Shown here in pieces: positions 7,836 to 16,314 of a DNA stretch of 64,000 bases (positions within the stretch are counted from its first letter, which is position 1; each line of letters starts with the position of its first letter). The DNA comes from ZLKRG44 sp964555705. GTDB lineage: Bacteria > Planctomycetota > Phycisphaerae > Phycisphaerales > SM1A02. The DNA lies in assembly GCA_964555705.1 (NCBI GenBank), contig CAZKTN010000010.1, positions 1 to 64,000 on the forward strand, read 5' to 3'. Under the pieces are notes generated by a model, which was given only the letters and a program-made list of their open reading frames with translations, did no database searches and was not told the origin of the DNA. Position numbers and translations under genes: made by a program.

Positions 7836-8729
7836 GTGATTGCAGCATCCGACTCATTCCCGGCAGTCGCGCTCCTTGCTGTCGCATTTGTGCTCGGTGC
7901 AGGGATCGCAGTCGCGCTGTCGCTGGTGTCGCTGCCCAAGCGCGAGGCACGTGCGAGGATCGCGGAGCGGACAGCCATTGAAGCCACGCGCCGGGGCGAG
8001 ATGGTCGACATGGCCAATGGCCTCGCGCACGAGATCCGCAACCCGCTGAGCACCGTGGCCCTCAACGCACAGCTGCTGCGCGAGGACATCCTCGATGCGC
8101 CACTGCCCGAGGAGGAGTCGTCGCGGCTTGTGCGACGCGTCGATGCGCTCGCGCGCGAGGCTGCGCGGCTCAAGGACATCCTGGAGGACTTCCTGCGCTT
8201 CGCGGGGCGAATGCAGCTCGATGCCCAGCCCACCGACCTACGTGAGCTGGTTGCGGAGCTCGCCGACTTCTTTGCGCCGCAGGCGCAGGCATCGGGCGTG
8301 ATCATCCGCGTGCAGTCGCCTGACGCGCCCGTCATGCAGCGCGTCGACGCGGCACTGCTGAAGCAGGCGATGCTGAACCTCATGATCAACGCGGTGCAGG
8401 CGCTCGAGCAGGTGCCTGCAGCGTCGCGAGAGCTCATCCTGCGCCTCGAGCCGAACGGCACGATCCATGTGATCGACACAGGCCCCGGCGTGGCGGCGGA
8501 GCGCGTCAGCGAGATCTTCCGGCCCTACATCTCGACGAAGAAGGGCGGCACTGGGCTTGGGCTCCCCGTGGCGAACCGCATCGTGCAGGAGCATGGAGGC
8601 CGCATCGTGGTCTACCCGGCACCGGGGCGCGGCGCCGACTTCGCCATCGAGTGGAACGCGGAGGGTGCACCGGCCGCACGCGGCGGTGGCATCACTGCAC
8701 CACGCGAGAAGCAGCTCACCGCCACATGA
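7836..8729 (+). CDS. Membrane-anchored sensor histidine kinase (NtrB/ZraS-like transmitter)
   Basis: A 297-residue histidine kinase with one N-terminal membrane segment (about residues 9-32), no visible sensor domain, and a transmitter. The H box is GLAHEIRNPLST, with the phospho-acceptor histidine near residue 65. The ATPase domain has the N box NLMINAVQAL, G1 as DTGPGV and G2 as GGTGLGLPVANRIV. GTG 7836 is chosen; the frame is open back to 7689 but that part overlaps the cold-shock gene and encodes Arg-rich filler. No response regulator gene is in the window, so this is an orphan kinase with unknown partner. The 3' end overlaps the convergent gene by 14 bases. Confidence 0.85.
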   Translation: MIAASDSFPAVALLAVAFVLGAGIAVALSLVSLPKREARARIAERTAIEATRRGEMVDMANGLAHEIRNPLSTVALNAQLLREDILDAPLPEEESSRLVRRVDALAREAARLKDILEDFLRFAGRMQLDAQPTDLRELVAELADFFAPQAQASGVIIRVQSPDAPVMQRVDAALLKQAMLNLMINAVQALEQVPAASRELILRLEPNGTIHVIDTGPGVAAERVSEIFRPYISTKKGGTGLGLPVANRIVQEHGGRIVVYPAPGRGADFAIEWNAEGAPAARGGGITAPREKQLTAT

Positions 8730-9201
8730 TGACGACACCAGGCGTCACGCTGTCGACGATGGTCACCCCATCCTCGACGCGCAGCGAGATGCCCTCGCTC
8801 TGCGCCACACGGTCCGGGTACCAACCCCACTCGGGCTGAGGCACCGGACCGAAGTACTCCCACTCCTGGCTGCGCATGATCTGCTGGTTGAATGCCGCGC
8901 GCGCCTCCTCGACGGCACGGCGGTCGCCCGGGATGAACGCGAATGCGAGCCGCTCGAGCTCGACCGCGAGCGCTGACTCGAGAGCGACCCTCGCCTCGCG
9001 CAGGTCGTGCTGCGAGCACTCCCCTCGGTAGGCGCTGTGCACGAACGACTGCAGCAGCCGCTCGGACTCGAGGTACGCCTGCACCTGCGGCACAGGCGAC
9101 GCCGCCAGTGCCTTCGCGCTTGCTGCGGTGGCGGCGAACTGGCCGCCAGTGGGCACCAGCACGGCTACGGCGAGCGCGAGCGCGCGCAGCATGCGCCCCA
9201 T
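8716..9201 (-). CDS. Small secreted protein of unknown function
   Basis: I do not recognise a family. From ATG 9201 the product has 161 residues with a signal peptide (MGRMLRALALAVAVLVPTGG, then Ala-rich). In-frame ATGs at 9225 and 9240 would only lengthen the n-region. The mature part is helical and polar (residues about 35-105), followed by a Trp/Pro-rich stretch with EWEYFGPVPQPEWGWYP and a short beta-rich end. It is transcribed toward the kinase gene and away from the desaturase gene. A periplasmic or secreted location is likely; the function is not known. Confidence 0.6.
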   Translation of the reverse strand: MGRMLRALALAVAVLVPTGGQFAATAASAKALAASPVPQVQAYLESERLLQSFVHSAYRGECSQHDLREARVALESALAVELERLAFAFIPGDRRAVEEARAAFNQQIMRSQEWEYFGPVPQPEWGWYPDRVAQSEGISLRVEDGVTIVDSVTPGVVIMWR

Positions 9202-9361
9202 GGGGTTCGTGTGGCCTGTTCGCATCGGGGCACTGCACATAGCCCGGAGGATCGGTGCGCTTTGCGGCCGACTGAAGGGAAGTGCCCGAAATGCAAGAAA
9301 GTTGGGCGCGACCGATAAGGCGATGGTCGGGGATCCCCTACACTTTTGACTCGTCGTAAGG

Positions 9362-10372
9362 ATGCCGTGCCGCGCGCTGCCTCCTCACTCCGCGTGGCCG
9401 AAGCCTCGCGGCCTCCCCTTCTGTACTGGAGTCTCGCGTTTGGCGACCCCCCTGTTTGTCCGGATCTGGACCATCGTTGCGGTCATCCTCCCTCCCATCG
9501 CAATCCTCGGCGCCATCGCGCTGACGTGGGGTGGATGGTGCACCGGAACCGATCTCGCGCTTCTCGTGGTCATGTACCTGCTCACGGGCATGGGCATCAC
9601 GATCGGCTACCACCGCCTGTTCACGCACCTCTCGTTCGAGACTCCAGCGCCCGTGCGATGGACCATCGGCGCGCTCGGATCGATGGCCGCGCAGGGGCCG
9701 GTCACGTGGTGGGTCGCGACCCACCGGCGGCACCACATGCACTCGGACGAGGAGCACGATCCGCACTCGCCGCACGCTGGCGCGGAGCCCGGCCTGCGCG
9801 GATGGCTTCAGGCGTTTGCGCACGCGCACGTCGGATGGCTCATGCGCGGACGGCAGGATGCGGAGAGCTTCCGCCTCGTGCCTGACCTGCTGCGGGATCC
9901 GGTGTCGCGGCACCTCAGCGCGAACTTCATGGCGATCGTGCTGATCGGCCTTGCGATCCCGACGGTGATCGGCGCGGTGCTCGGCTTCGTGTGGGGCAGG
10001 CTCGGCATGGATGGATGGCAGGCTGCCGGCGTCGGAGCCCTGATGGGATTCCTGTGGGGCGGCCTCGTGCGCATCGCGCTCGTCCACCACATCACGTGGA
10101 GCATCAACAGCGTGTGCCACCTCTGGGGATCGCGCCCCTACGAGAGCGGTGACCACAGCCGCAACAACCCGATCTTCGGCGTGCTTGCCTTCGGCGAGGG
10201 ATGGCACAACAACCACCACGCGTTCCCCGCGAGCCCGCGGCACGGCCTTCAGTGGTGGCAGTTCGACTCGAGCTGGATCGTGATCCGCACGATGATGGCT
10301 CTCGGCCTCGCACGCAAGCCGAGGCTCCCGTCGCCGGCACGCATGGAGTCGAAGCGCCGGCGCGCGGCCTAG
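9362..10372 (+). CDS. Acyl-CoA (delta-9 type) fatty acid desaturase
   Basis: An integral-membrane di-iron desaturase that introduces a cis double bond into a saturated acyl chain. All three histidine boxes are present: HRLFTH (near residue 82), HRRHH (near 121) and HNNHH (near 283), together with extra conserved residues such as HHITWSINSVCHLWG. Four membrane segments are visible. The length, 336 residues, is normal for the bacterial stearoyl-CoA desaturase-like group. The start is uncertain: ATG 9362 is used, but TTG 9440 would remove an N-terminal stretch that does not look conserved. TACACT at 9339-9344 is a possible -10. The 3' end overlaps the convergent topoisomerase gene by 4 bases. 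Its placement beside the cold-shock and sensor genes fits membrane adjustment to temperature, but that is inference. Confidence 0.88.
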   Translation: MPCRALPPHSAWPKPRGLPFCTGVSRLATPLFVRIWTIVAVILPPIAILGAIALTWGGWCTGTDLALLVVMYLLTGMGITIGYHRLFTHLSFETPAPVRWTIGALGSMAAQGPVTWWVATHRRHHMHSDEEHDPHSPHAGAEPGLRGWLQAFAHAHVGWLMRGRQDAESFRLVPDLLRDPVSRHLSANFMAIVLIGLAIPTVIGAVLGFVWGRLGMDGWQAAGVGALMGFLWGGLVRIALVHHITWSINSVCHLWGSRPYESGDHSRNNPIFGVLAFGEGWHNNHHAFPASPRHGLQWWQFDSSWIVIRTMMALGLARKPRLPSPARMESKRRRAA

Positions 10373-11496
10373 TCGAGCCAGTCCTTCGCCTTGAGTCGCT
10401 GCGGCACGTACGTCTCCGTCACGTAGGAGATGTCCTTCGTGATGAGCGACTCCACTTCCATCTTGAAGCCGTTGCGCAGCAGCCCCTCGATCTCGCGCTG
10501 CCAGCCCTTGTGGCCCTCGAACCATGGGTAGGCCATGATCTCCCTGGCGCGCTTGATGTCGGTGTCGTTGAGCGCGATCTGCACGTCGTCGGAGAGTCCG
10601 CACTCGCGGTAGTCCTTCGAGCGGATGCCGAGGAACTTCGCGTCGGGGATCGCCAGGCGCTCGCTCTCGAAGGCGAGCGAGATGCTGCCCTGCTTGAGCA
10701 CGCTGTAGATGTAGTGCCCCCACGGGTCGCAGTCGAGCAGGCAGTAGATCGGGAGCTTCAGCTCCTCGTGCAGCCGCCGCAGCAGCCGGCGCACGCCGCG
10801 CGGCGGCTGGCCGCCACCCTCGGTGAGGATGCAGTTGTGCTTCTCCCAGAAGCGGTCCTCGTTGAAGCGGCTCCACACCGTGTTCTTCTCGACGTGCAGC
10901 ACGAACTTCGCGTCGCACTTCTTGAACTCGATGACGTCGGGCTCGACGATCGAGGGGATCGCGTAGCCGCCCGAGCCCATGCGGCGGCAGTCGATCTCAT
11001 CGCCGGAGTCGACGAGCGTGATGTTGCCGACCATCGTGCCCGCCTTCTTCGCGAAGATGTGCAGCTCCTCGCGCAGCGCCCCAAGCGCGACCTCGAGGTC
11101 CTCGAGGATGCCGTCGGACTCGGACTGGTCCGCGAAGGTCTTCTCCTTGGTTCCGGCAACGGTGTGGAGCCCCTTGTAGAACATTCCGCGGAGGCTCAGC
11201 GTCTTGTCGGCCTCGATGAGGTCCTTGATCGACGCGGAGTGCAGCATCGACTGCATGAAGCTCTTCGCCTGGTTGAGGTTGAAGAGCGTGCGCTCCTGCG
11301 CCGCATCGCCCATCTGCAGGATGCCGCGCTTGCGGTTCCAGATGGTGTTGGTGCGTGTGCGCGTGGGCACCGAGATCAGCGGCTCGTTGCCGGCGAGCGC
11401 GGTGCGCGAGACGTTGTCGGCGAGCGTGACGATCTTGGCCTTGGTGGCCGCATCGCGGGCTGCGGACGAGCGCCGTGCTGACTTTGACTTTGCCAT
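10369..11496 (-). CDS. top6A: DNA topoisomerase VI subunit A (Spo11-like)
   Basis: The DNA-cleaving subunit of type IIB topoisomerase, 375 residues. The winged-helix (5Y-CAP) domain carries the motif SLRGMFYKGLHT, with the likely catalytic tyrosine at residue 107. The Toprim domain carries the metal ligands in HVEK (Glu 203) and LLDCDPWGHYIY (Asp 255 and Asp 257). The family is typical of archaea and plants and scattered in bacteria. The gene begins 18 bases after the subunit B stop, so the two form an operon in B-A order. The start ATG 11496 gives a short basic N-terminal extension. Nothing suggests a mobile element around it. Confidence 0.93.
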   Translation of the reverse strand: MAKSKSARRSSAARDAATKAKIVTLADNVSRTALAGNEPLISVPTRTRTNTIWNRKRGILQMGDAAQERTLFNLNQAKSFMQSMLHSASIKDLIEADKTLSLRGMFYKGLHTVAGTKEKTFADQSESDGILEDLEVALGALREELHIFAKKAGTMVGNITLVDSGDEIDCRRMGSGGYAIPSIVEPDVIEFKKCDAKFVLHVEKNTVWSRFNEDRFWEKHNCILTEGGGQPPRGVRRLLRRLHEELKLPIYCLLDCDPWGHYIYSVLKQGSISLAFESERLAIPDAKFLGIRSKDYRECGLSDDVQIALNDTDIKRAREIMAYPWFEGHKGWQREIEGLLRNGFKMEVESLITKDISYVTETYVPQRLKAKDWLD

Positions 11497-11514
11497 CGGT
11501 GAACTCCTGTGGAA

Positions 11515-13620
11515 TCAGAAGAGGCCAGGCTCGGAGGAGGACTTGCCGCGGCGGCTGCGGCCGGCGGCCGGAGCGGGCGCCTTCGCGGAGGCCTTCGCCG
11601 CACCCGCCGGCGCCTTGGCGGAGCGCGAGCGGGACGAGTCGGCCGCACCGGCAGCGCGCGGCTCGGAGGCCGCCGATGCCACGGCATCCGCCGCGTCGAA
11701 GGCTGCGGTCGACGCTTCCGGCACGATGATCACGCCGTCCTCGTCGATGGGCTCGTCCCTCACGATCTTGCCGTCCTCGTCGAGCACCTGGTCGGCCACG
11801 GCCGTGCGCTCGCGCGCCTGCCTCAGCAGCGCGTCGTGCACCTTGCGCGGATCGACGCCGTTGATCGAGTTGAGCGCCTTCGCGACCTCGCCGATGTAGC
11901 GCTCGAAGATGTCGCGGCGCTCTCCCTCGCGGCGCATGCGCTGGCGCTTGCGCAGGTAGGTGCCTAGCTTGCGGCCGCACTCCATCAGCGCGAGCCGCAT
12001 CTCCTTTCGGATCTCGTCGTAGTCGGCGATCGCCTCCTTCGACTCGCTCGTGAAGGGCACCCACACGCTGGCCACGTGGATCATGATCACGAGCGGGCCG
12101 ACGGGGGGCCCGCCGCGCGGCTGCTGCAGGCTGTAGTTGCGCCATCCCGTCTCGACGACGGCCTTGAAGCTCGAGCATGCGCTCTGCTGGAAGAGCAGCG
12201 GCACGCGGTTGGCGAATCGGATGACGCGCGCGGTCTCCTCGGTGGGAAGCTCGCCTCCGAATGCGATCGCAGCCTCGATCTGGAAGGGACGCCCTCGGTA
12301 GACCTCGGGCTCGCGCGTGCTTGCGGCGTAGAACTCCGCGCGCACGCCCTTGAGCATGCCCGCGAGAAGCTGGCGCACGCCGATTGGCGCAAGGCAGTCC
12401 GTGGGCGGCGGAGCGAGCTTCGCATCCTGGAACTGCTCGAAGAGCTTCTCCGCCAGCGGCGGCTCGATGTCGGCGATCTTGCGCCGGCTCGTGACCCCGA
12501 TCGCCTCGCAGAGCTTGCCTGCTGTCGCGGCTGACACGCGGCAGAAGCGGTCCTGCATGAACTGGTACAGCGTGCCCTTGTCGGTGGCCTCGTAGTCCTT
12601 CATCATCTGAAGGAGCGTGCCGAGCTCGATGCCCTTGGGGTGCGGCTGGATCTCGCGCGTCTCGGGAGGGAGGTCCTGCACCGCACGCGGGAAGATCGTG
12701 ACACCCTGCGTCGCGGTGGTCACCGTGGCCGCAGCGGCCGCGCTCGCCTCGCTTGCCGCCAGGATCGGCGCGTCGGGCTCCTCGTCGGCGCTCACCCGTG
12801 AGGGTGGCACGAACGTGATGCGCGCATGCGGGTTCGCGATCGCCGTCAGCTCAAGGAACTCGTCGACGGATCCGCGTCCGCGCTGGTAGCGGCCCTCGAG
12901 CTCGATCGCCACGCAGGTGCCGCTGCGGTAGGACTCGGCATCGAGGAACCCGCCCTTCTCTCCCGCGAGCGCCTTCGTGCCGGAGGTCATCGCGCGCAGC
13001 CGCGCAGGCGGGAAGTCCTGCGTCTCCTCGTCGAGCGTGACCTCGGCGCGGTTGGTCTTGGTGTTCATCGCCAGCTCGATGTGGTGCGCTGGCTGCTTCG
13101 CTCCCGGCTTCGTGTGGATCACCATCGGCTTGCCGGTGGTGATGAGGCCGTACATGCCCGCCGCCGAGATGCCGATGCCCTGCTGTCCGCGGCTCATCTT
13201 CAGGCGATGGAACTTCGACCCGTAGAGGAGGCGGCCGAAGATGTTCTCCACCTGCTTGCGCACGATGCCCGGACCGTTGTCGATGACGGTGACGCGGTAG
13301 CGCGAGCTCTTCGCTGTGGCTGGCCGGTCGGGCTGGAGGTCCTCGATCGTGACCGTGATGTCCGGGAGGATGCCCGCCTCCTCGCACGCGTCGAGCGCGT
13401 TGTCGACGGCCTCCTTCACGGTGGTCAGAAGAGCCTTGCGCGGGTTGTCGAAGCCGAGCAGGTGACGGTTCTTCGCGAAGAACTCGCTGACGGAGATGTC
13501 ACGCTGGCGCGTGGCCATCTCCTCCGCGGAAAGCCCCCGAGACTTGGTCTTGGCTGGCTTGGCGGGTGCGGAACGCTTCTCGGCCACGACGGCATCCTTG
13601 CCTTGGAGGGCAGTACTCAT
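11515..13620 (-). CDS. top6B: DNA topoisomerase VI subunit B
   Basis: The ATPase subunit that, with subunit A, relaxes and decatenates DNA by passing a duplex through a double-strand break. The 701-residue product begins with a Lys/Ala-rich lead, then the GHKL fold: EAVDNALDA (about 70-78), DNGPGI (114-119) and SRGQQGIGIS (143-152). A helix-two-turn-helix region and the transducer domain follow. The last 70 or so residues are Ala/Ser/Lys/Pro-rich and end in RRGKSSSEPGLF. ATG 13620 has the strong Shine-Dalgarno GGAGGA seven bases away; upstream in-frame codons overlap the intergenic region. It is divergent from ndk. Confidence 0.93.
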   Translation of the reverse strand: MSTALQGKDAVVAEKRSAPAKPAKTKSRGLSAEEMATRQRDISVSEFFAKNRHLLGFDNPRKALLTTVKEAVDNALDACEEAGILPDITVTIEDLQPDRPATAKSSRYRVTVIDNGPGIVRKQVENIFGRLLYGSKFHRLKMSRGQQGIGISAAGMYGLITTGKPMVIHTKPGAKQPAHHIELAMNTKTNRAEVTLDEETQDFPPARLRAMTSGTKALAGEKGGFLDAESYRSGTCVAIELEGRYQRGRGSVDEFLELTAIANPHARITFVPPSRVSADEEPDAPILAASEASAAAAATVTTATQGVTIFPRAVQDLPPETREIQPHPKGIELGTLLQMMKDYEATDKGTLYQFMQDRFCRVSAATAGKLCEAIGVTSRRKIADIEPPLAEKLFEQFQDAKLAPPPTDCLAPIGVRQLLAGMLKGVRAEFYAASTREPEVYRGRPFQIEAAIAFGGELPTEETARVIRFANRVPLLFQQSACSSFKAVVETGWRNYSLQQPRGGPPVGPLVIMIHVASVWVPFTSESKEAIADYDEIRKEMRLALMECGRKLGTYLRKRQRMRREGERRDIFERYIGEVAKALNSINGVDPRKVHDALLRQARERTAVADQVLDEDGKIVRDEPIDEDGVIIVPEASTAAFDAADAVASAASEPRAAGAADSSRSRSAKAPAGAAKASAKAPAPAAGRSRRGKSSSEPGLF

Positions 13621-13624
13621 GGAA

Positions 13625-13633
13625 TCCTCCTCC
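13625..13633 (-). promoter_or_regulatory. Strong ribosome binding site of topoisomerase VI B
   Basis: GGAGGAGGA on the minus strand, with GGAGGA seven bases before ATG 13620. It decides the start codon. It is one of few strong Shine-Dalgarno sequences in the window. Confidence 0.75.
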
Positions 13634-13732
13634 GACGCTCGCCGGAGCCCTGGTCCTTCAGGGAGAGCGAATGTAGCGGCATCGGCGATGCCGGGCGCCG
13701 GCGCGCAACTTTCTGTCCCGGTCGACCTTGGG

Positions 13733-13738
13733 TAGCAT
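13733..13738 (+). promoter_or_regulatory. -10-like TAGCAT before ndk
   Basis: TAGCAT lies 9 bases before ATG 13748, with no convincing -35 box and no Shine-Dalgarno. Upstream is a perfect dyad GGCATC-GGC-GATGCC (13678-13692), which could be an operator between the divergent ndk and topoisomerase genes. Confidence 0.35.
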
Positions 13739-13747
13739 CCCCGCCCC

Positions 13748-14218
13748 ATGGAAACGACCCTCATCATCCTCAAGCCGGACGCAGTTCAGCGTGGCCTCAT
13801 GGGCCGCATCATCTCCCGATTCGAGGAGAAGGGCCTGCAGATCGTCGGCATGAAGATGATGCGCATCACGCCTGAGCTGGCGGCCAAGCACTACGCGGAT
13901 CACGTGTCGAAGCCCTTCTATCCGGGGCTCGTTCGCTTCATGACCAGCGCTCCCGTCCTCGTGATGGCGATCAGGGGCATCGGTGCGATCGGCATCTGCC
14001 GAGGCATGATGGGCGCCACGTTCGGTTCGAAGGCCGCCCCAGGCACGATCCGCGGCGACTTCGGCGTCTCGAACTCCTTCAACCTCATCCACGGGTCGGA
14101 CGGCCCTGAGGCTGCGGCGAAGGAGCTTGGCCTGTTCTTCGGGGCTGGCGAGGTCATCGACGCCCCTCGGGCGATCGACGCGTGGGTCTACGACTCCTCC
14201 TCCGGCAAGGCGGAGTGA
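13748..14218 (+). CDS. ndk: Nucleoside diphosphate kinase
   Basis: This enzyme equilibrates nucleoside di- and triphosphates using a phosphohistidine intermediate. The N-terminus TLIILKPDAVQRGL, the KPFYPGL motif, APGTIRGDFG and the active-site NLIHGSD (His near residue 115) are all present. At 156 residues it is slightly longer than the usual 140-150. The middle reads IGICRGMMGATFGSKAAPG, where most family members have an A-x-x-x-R-x-x-MG pattern, so the nucleotide-binding segment is a little divergent. Transcription is divergent from topoisomerase VI B across 127 bases. Confidence 0.95.
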   Translation: METTLIILKPDAVQRGLMGRIISRFEEKGLQIVGMKMMRITPELAAKHYADHVSKPFYPGLVRFMTSAPVLVMAIRGIGAIGICRGMMGATFGSKAAPGTIRGDFGVSNSFNLIHGSDGPEAAAKELGLFFGAGEVIDAPRAIDAWVYDSSSGKAE

Positions 14219-14524
14219 GCTGATAGTCTGATAACCAGACATCGCTGCCATTTCATCGTTGTTTGAAACTGAGTGCCGCGCGGGCGCGAAACCCGCTGCG
14301 GAGACATCGCCTCTTCCTGTCTGGGTTGCGAGCGGATTCGCCGCGCGAAGCGAGAACTGAGGTCAGGATCGATGCGTATGCCTCCTGCGGCGCGCGGTTT
14401 TTGCGCTGCATGTCACGCATGGCATCAGACTTGCACAGCTATGCGTGAGGTCGGCCTCGTGGGATTTCGCCCGAGTGTCGGCGTTCGGTCGTACCGGACC
14501 CGAGAACGGCCCTGGAGAGCACCC
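14219..14524 (+). other. 306-base intergenic region between ndk and the sigma factor gene
   Basis: Contents, left to right: a small dyad GTCTG-ATAAC-CAGAC (14226-14240) shortly after the ndk stop, possibly a weak terminator without a T-run; unremarkable sequence; then a sigma-54-like promoter (14420-14435). The frame of the sigma factor gene is open back to 14273, but the encoded residues are Arg/Cys-rich and show no sigma-factor similarity. No RNA gene was recognised. Confidence 0.5.
14420..14435 (+). promoter_or_regulatory. Sigma-54-like promoter upstream of the sigma factor gene
   Basis: TGGCATCAGACTTGCA matches the -24/-12 consensus TGGCAC-N5-TTGCA with the GG-N10-GC spacing intact. The expected transcript start is near 14446, leaving about 78 bases before ATG 14525. 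Whether this organism has RpoN cannot be told from the window. Confidence 0.45.
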
Positions 14525-15583
14525 ATGCGACACGCATCCACTACCTCCCGATCATCCCCGACTGTCACGCTGGGACGTGCATCAGCGGACGCTCGGCCTG
14601 CCCGGCCGCGCCGTTCGTCTACGCGACTGAGCGCCCAGGAGAAGTTGCGGCTCGCCGAGCTCTTCATGGAGCCGGTGGATTTCATGGACAGCCCCGAATT
14701 CCGAAAGGCTGGCGCCGAGCGCCGGATCTTCGAGGAGGCCCCCGAAATCGCGCGCCCGGACGTGTCCTGGTACCGGCCCTTGATGGATGAGCGCGCCCGC
14801 GCACGGGAGATGTCCCGCCCCGGCCGCGCGCCAGCCACCGTTCTGCTGACAGCCGCCCAGGAGCGGGTGCTGTTCCTGAAGCTCAACTATGCGCGCTTCC
14901 GGATGGCGAAGCTGCAGAAGAGGGCGGCTCGGCAGGAGCTGACGGTCGAGGAGTCGCGTGAGGTCCTGCGCTGGGCGGACATCGCAACTTCGATCCGCGA
15001 GCAGATTGCGGAGACGAACCTCGCGCTCGTGCTGGCGATGGCCAAGCGGCTGCGCGGCACGGACCTCGATTTCGGAGACCTCATCAGCGAGGGCAACATG
15101 GCCCTGCTTCGATCTGTCGACAAGTTCGACTGCGGCCGCGGCTTCAAGTTTTCCACGTATGCGTGCCGAGCCATCCTCAAGGCCTTCAGCCGCCACGGCA
15201 TCAAGGCGATGAAGTACCGCCAGCGGTTCCCGACCGAGTTCGATCCCGAGTTCGAGCGTTCAGATCACCTGGCTACCGTGCGCGCGACGAGCGAGCGGGA
15301 GTCGGCCCAGGAGGTCAGGTTCGTGGTCGAATCCAATCGCGCGGATCTGTCGGAGCTTGAGCGGTCGGTGATCTCCCAGCGATTCGGCTTCGACGGACCC
15401 TTTGGCCCGCGGAATCCCACGCTCGAGGAGGTCGGCGAGACGATCGGCCTCACCAAGGAGCGCGTGCGCCAGATCCAGAACCGTGCCCTCGAGAAGATCA
15501 AGACGGCCCTGATGGCCATCCGATCGCCTGACCAGAAGCTCGAGTCCGGCGATGAGTCCGGCATGGGCATCAGCGCAAACTGA
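14525..15583 (+). CDS. Sigma-70 family RNA polymerase sigma factor
   Basis: A 352-residue sigma factor. A Ser/Arg-rich lead is followed by ERVLFLKLNYARFRMAK, which resembles region 1.2/2.1. Region 2 has FGDLISEGNMALLRSVDKFD and RGFKFSTYACRAILKAFSR; region 4 ends with LEEVGETIGLTKERVRQIQNRALEKIK. Region 2.4 lacks the double Trp of primary sigma factors (CRAI instead of WWIR), and region 3 appears short, so this is probably an alternative factor rather than RpoD. ATG 14525 is chosen because upstream codons to 14273 encode no sigma-like sequence. A sigma-54-like promoter precedes it, hinting at a regulatory cascade. Confidence 0.85.
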   Translation: MRHASTTSRSSPTVTLGRASADARPARPRRSSTRLSAQEKLRLAELFMEPVDFMDSPEFRKAGAERRIFEEAPEIARPDVSWYRPLMDERARAREMSRPGRAPATVLLTAAQERVLFLKLNYARFRMAKLQKRAARQELTVEESREVLRWADIATSIREQIAETNLALVLAMAKRLRGTDLDFGDLISEGNMALLRSVDKFDCGRGFKFSTYACRAILKAFSRHGIKAMKYRQRFPTEFDPEFERSDHLATVRATSERESAQEVRFVVESNRADLSELERSVISQRFGFDGPFGPRNPTLEEVGETIGLTKERVRQIQNRALEKIKTALMAIRSPDQKLESGDESGMGISAN

Positions 15584-15601
15584 CGGCCTGCTGGTGGCGC
15601 G

Positions 15602-15607
15602 TAGACT
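15602..15607 (+). promoter_or_regulatory. -10-like TAGACT before the CoA-transferase gene
   Basis: TAGACT lies 8 bases before ATG 15616. CTGACG (15580-15585), 16 bases upstream, is a weak -35 match. The spacing implies a leaderless or nearly leaderless transcript. Confidence 0.45.
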
Positions 15608-15615
15608 TTCTCGCC

Positions 15616-16314
15616 ATGGCGATCCAGAAGGTCTATGCATCGGCGTCGGTGGCGCTTGAGGGGCTCCTTCGTGACGGAATGTCGGTTGCGGTCGGTGGAT
15701 TCGGCCTGTGCGGCATCCCCGAACAGCTGATCATCGCGCTGCGCGACTCCGGCGCCACTGGCCTCACGTGCGTGTCCAACAATGCGGGCGTGGACGGATG
15801 GGGCCTCGGGCTCCTGCTGCAGACGAAGCAGGTGCGACGAATGGTGTCGAGCTACGTCGGCGAGAACGCCGAGTTTGAGCGCCAGTACATGTCGGGCGAG
15901 CTTGAGCTTGAGTTCACGCCTCAGGGCACTCTCGCCGAGCGGATGCGGGCCGGCGGTGCCGGGATCCCCGCCTTCTACACGCGCACTGGCGTGGGGACAG
16001 TGGTCGCCGACGGCAAGCCGCATGAGATCTTCGACGGCGAGACCTACGTGATGGAGCGCGCGATCCGCACCGACCTGTCGCTCGTGAAGGCCTGGAAGGC
16101 CGACCGGTCCGGCAATCTCGTGTACCGCAAGACCGCCAGGAACTTCAATCCGATGGTGGCCACGTGCGGTGCCGTGTGCGTGGCGGAGGTGGAGGAGATC
16201 GTGGAGACCGGGGCACTGGACCCCGACCAGATCCACACGCCCGGGATCTTTGTGGATCGGATCGTGCAGACGGTGTCGGAAAAGCGCATCGAGCAGAGGA
16301 CCGTACGGGCGTAG
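15616..16314 (+). CDS. scoA: 3-oxoacid (succinyl-type) CoA-transferase subunit A
   Basis: Family I CoA-transferase subunit A, 232 residues. It carries the typical VGGFGLCGIPEQLI, LTCVSNNAG, YVGENAEFERQYMSGELELE and the FYTRTGVGT string; together with subunit B it would transfer CoA between succinate and a 3-oxoacid. Subunit B, which carries the catalytic glutamate, is normally the next gene, but here an unrelated secreted protein follows after 189 bases. The partner must be elsewhere or lost. The start ATG 15616 has a TAGACT box 8 bases before it and no Shine-Dalgarno. Confidence 0.9.
   Translation: MAIQKVYASASVALEGLLRDGMSVAVGGFGLCGIPEQLIIALRDSGATGLTCVSNNAGVDGWGLGLLLQTKQVRRMVSSYVGENAEFERQYMSGELELEFTPQGTLAERMRAGGAGIPAFYTRTGVGTVVADGKPHEIFDGETYVMERAIRTDLSLVKAWKADRSGNLVYRKTARNFNPMVATCGAVCVAEVEEIVETGALDPDQIHTPGIFVDRIVQTVSEKRIEQRTVRA

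Noticed and set aside
10369..13620. Single-chain topoisomerase VIII
   Set aside because: Two separate genes with their own starts are present, and subunit B has full GHKL, H2TH and transducer regions, as in topoisomerase VI.
14273..14524. Sigma factor extended by 84 residues to 14273
   Set aside because: The extension is Arg/Cys-rich without sigma similarity and would place the sigma-54-like promoter inside the coding region.
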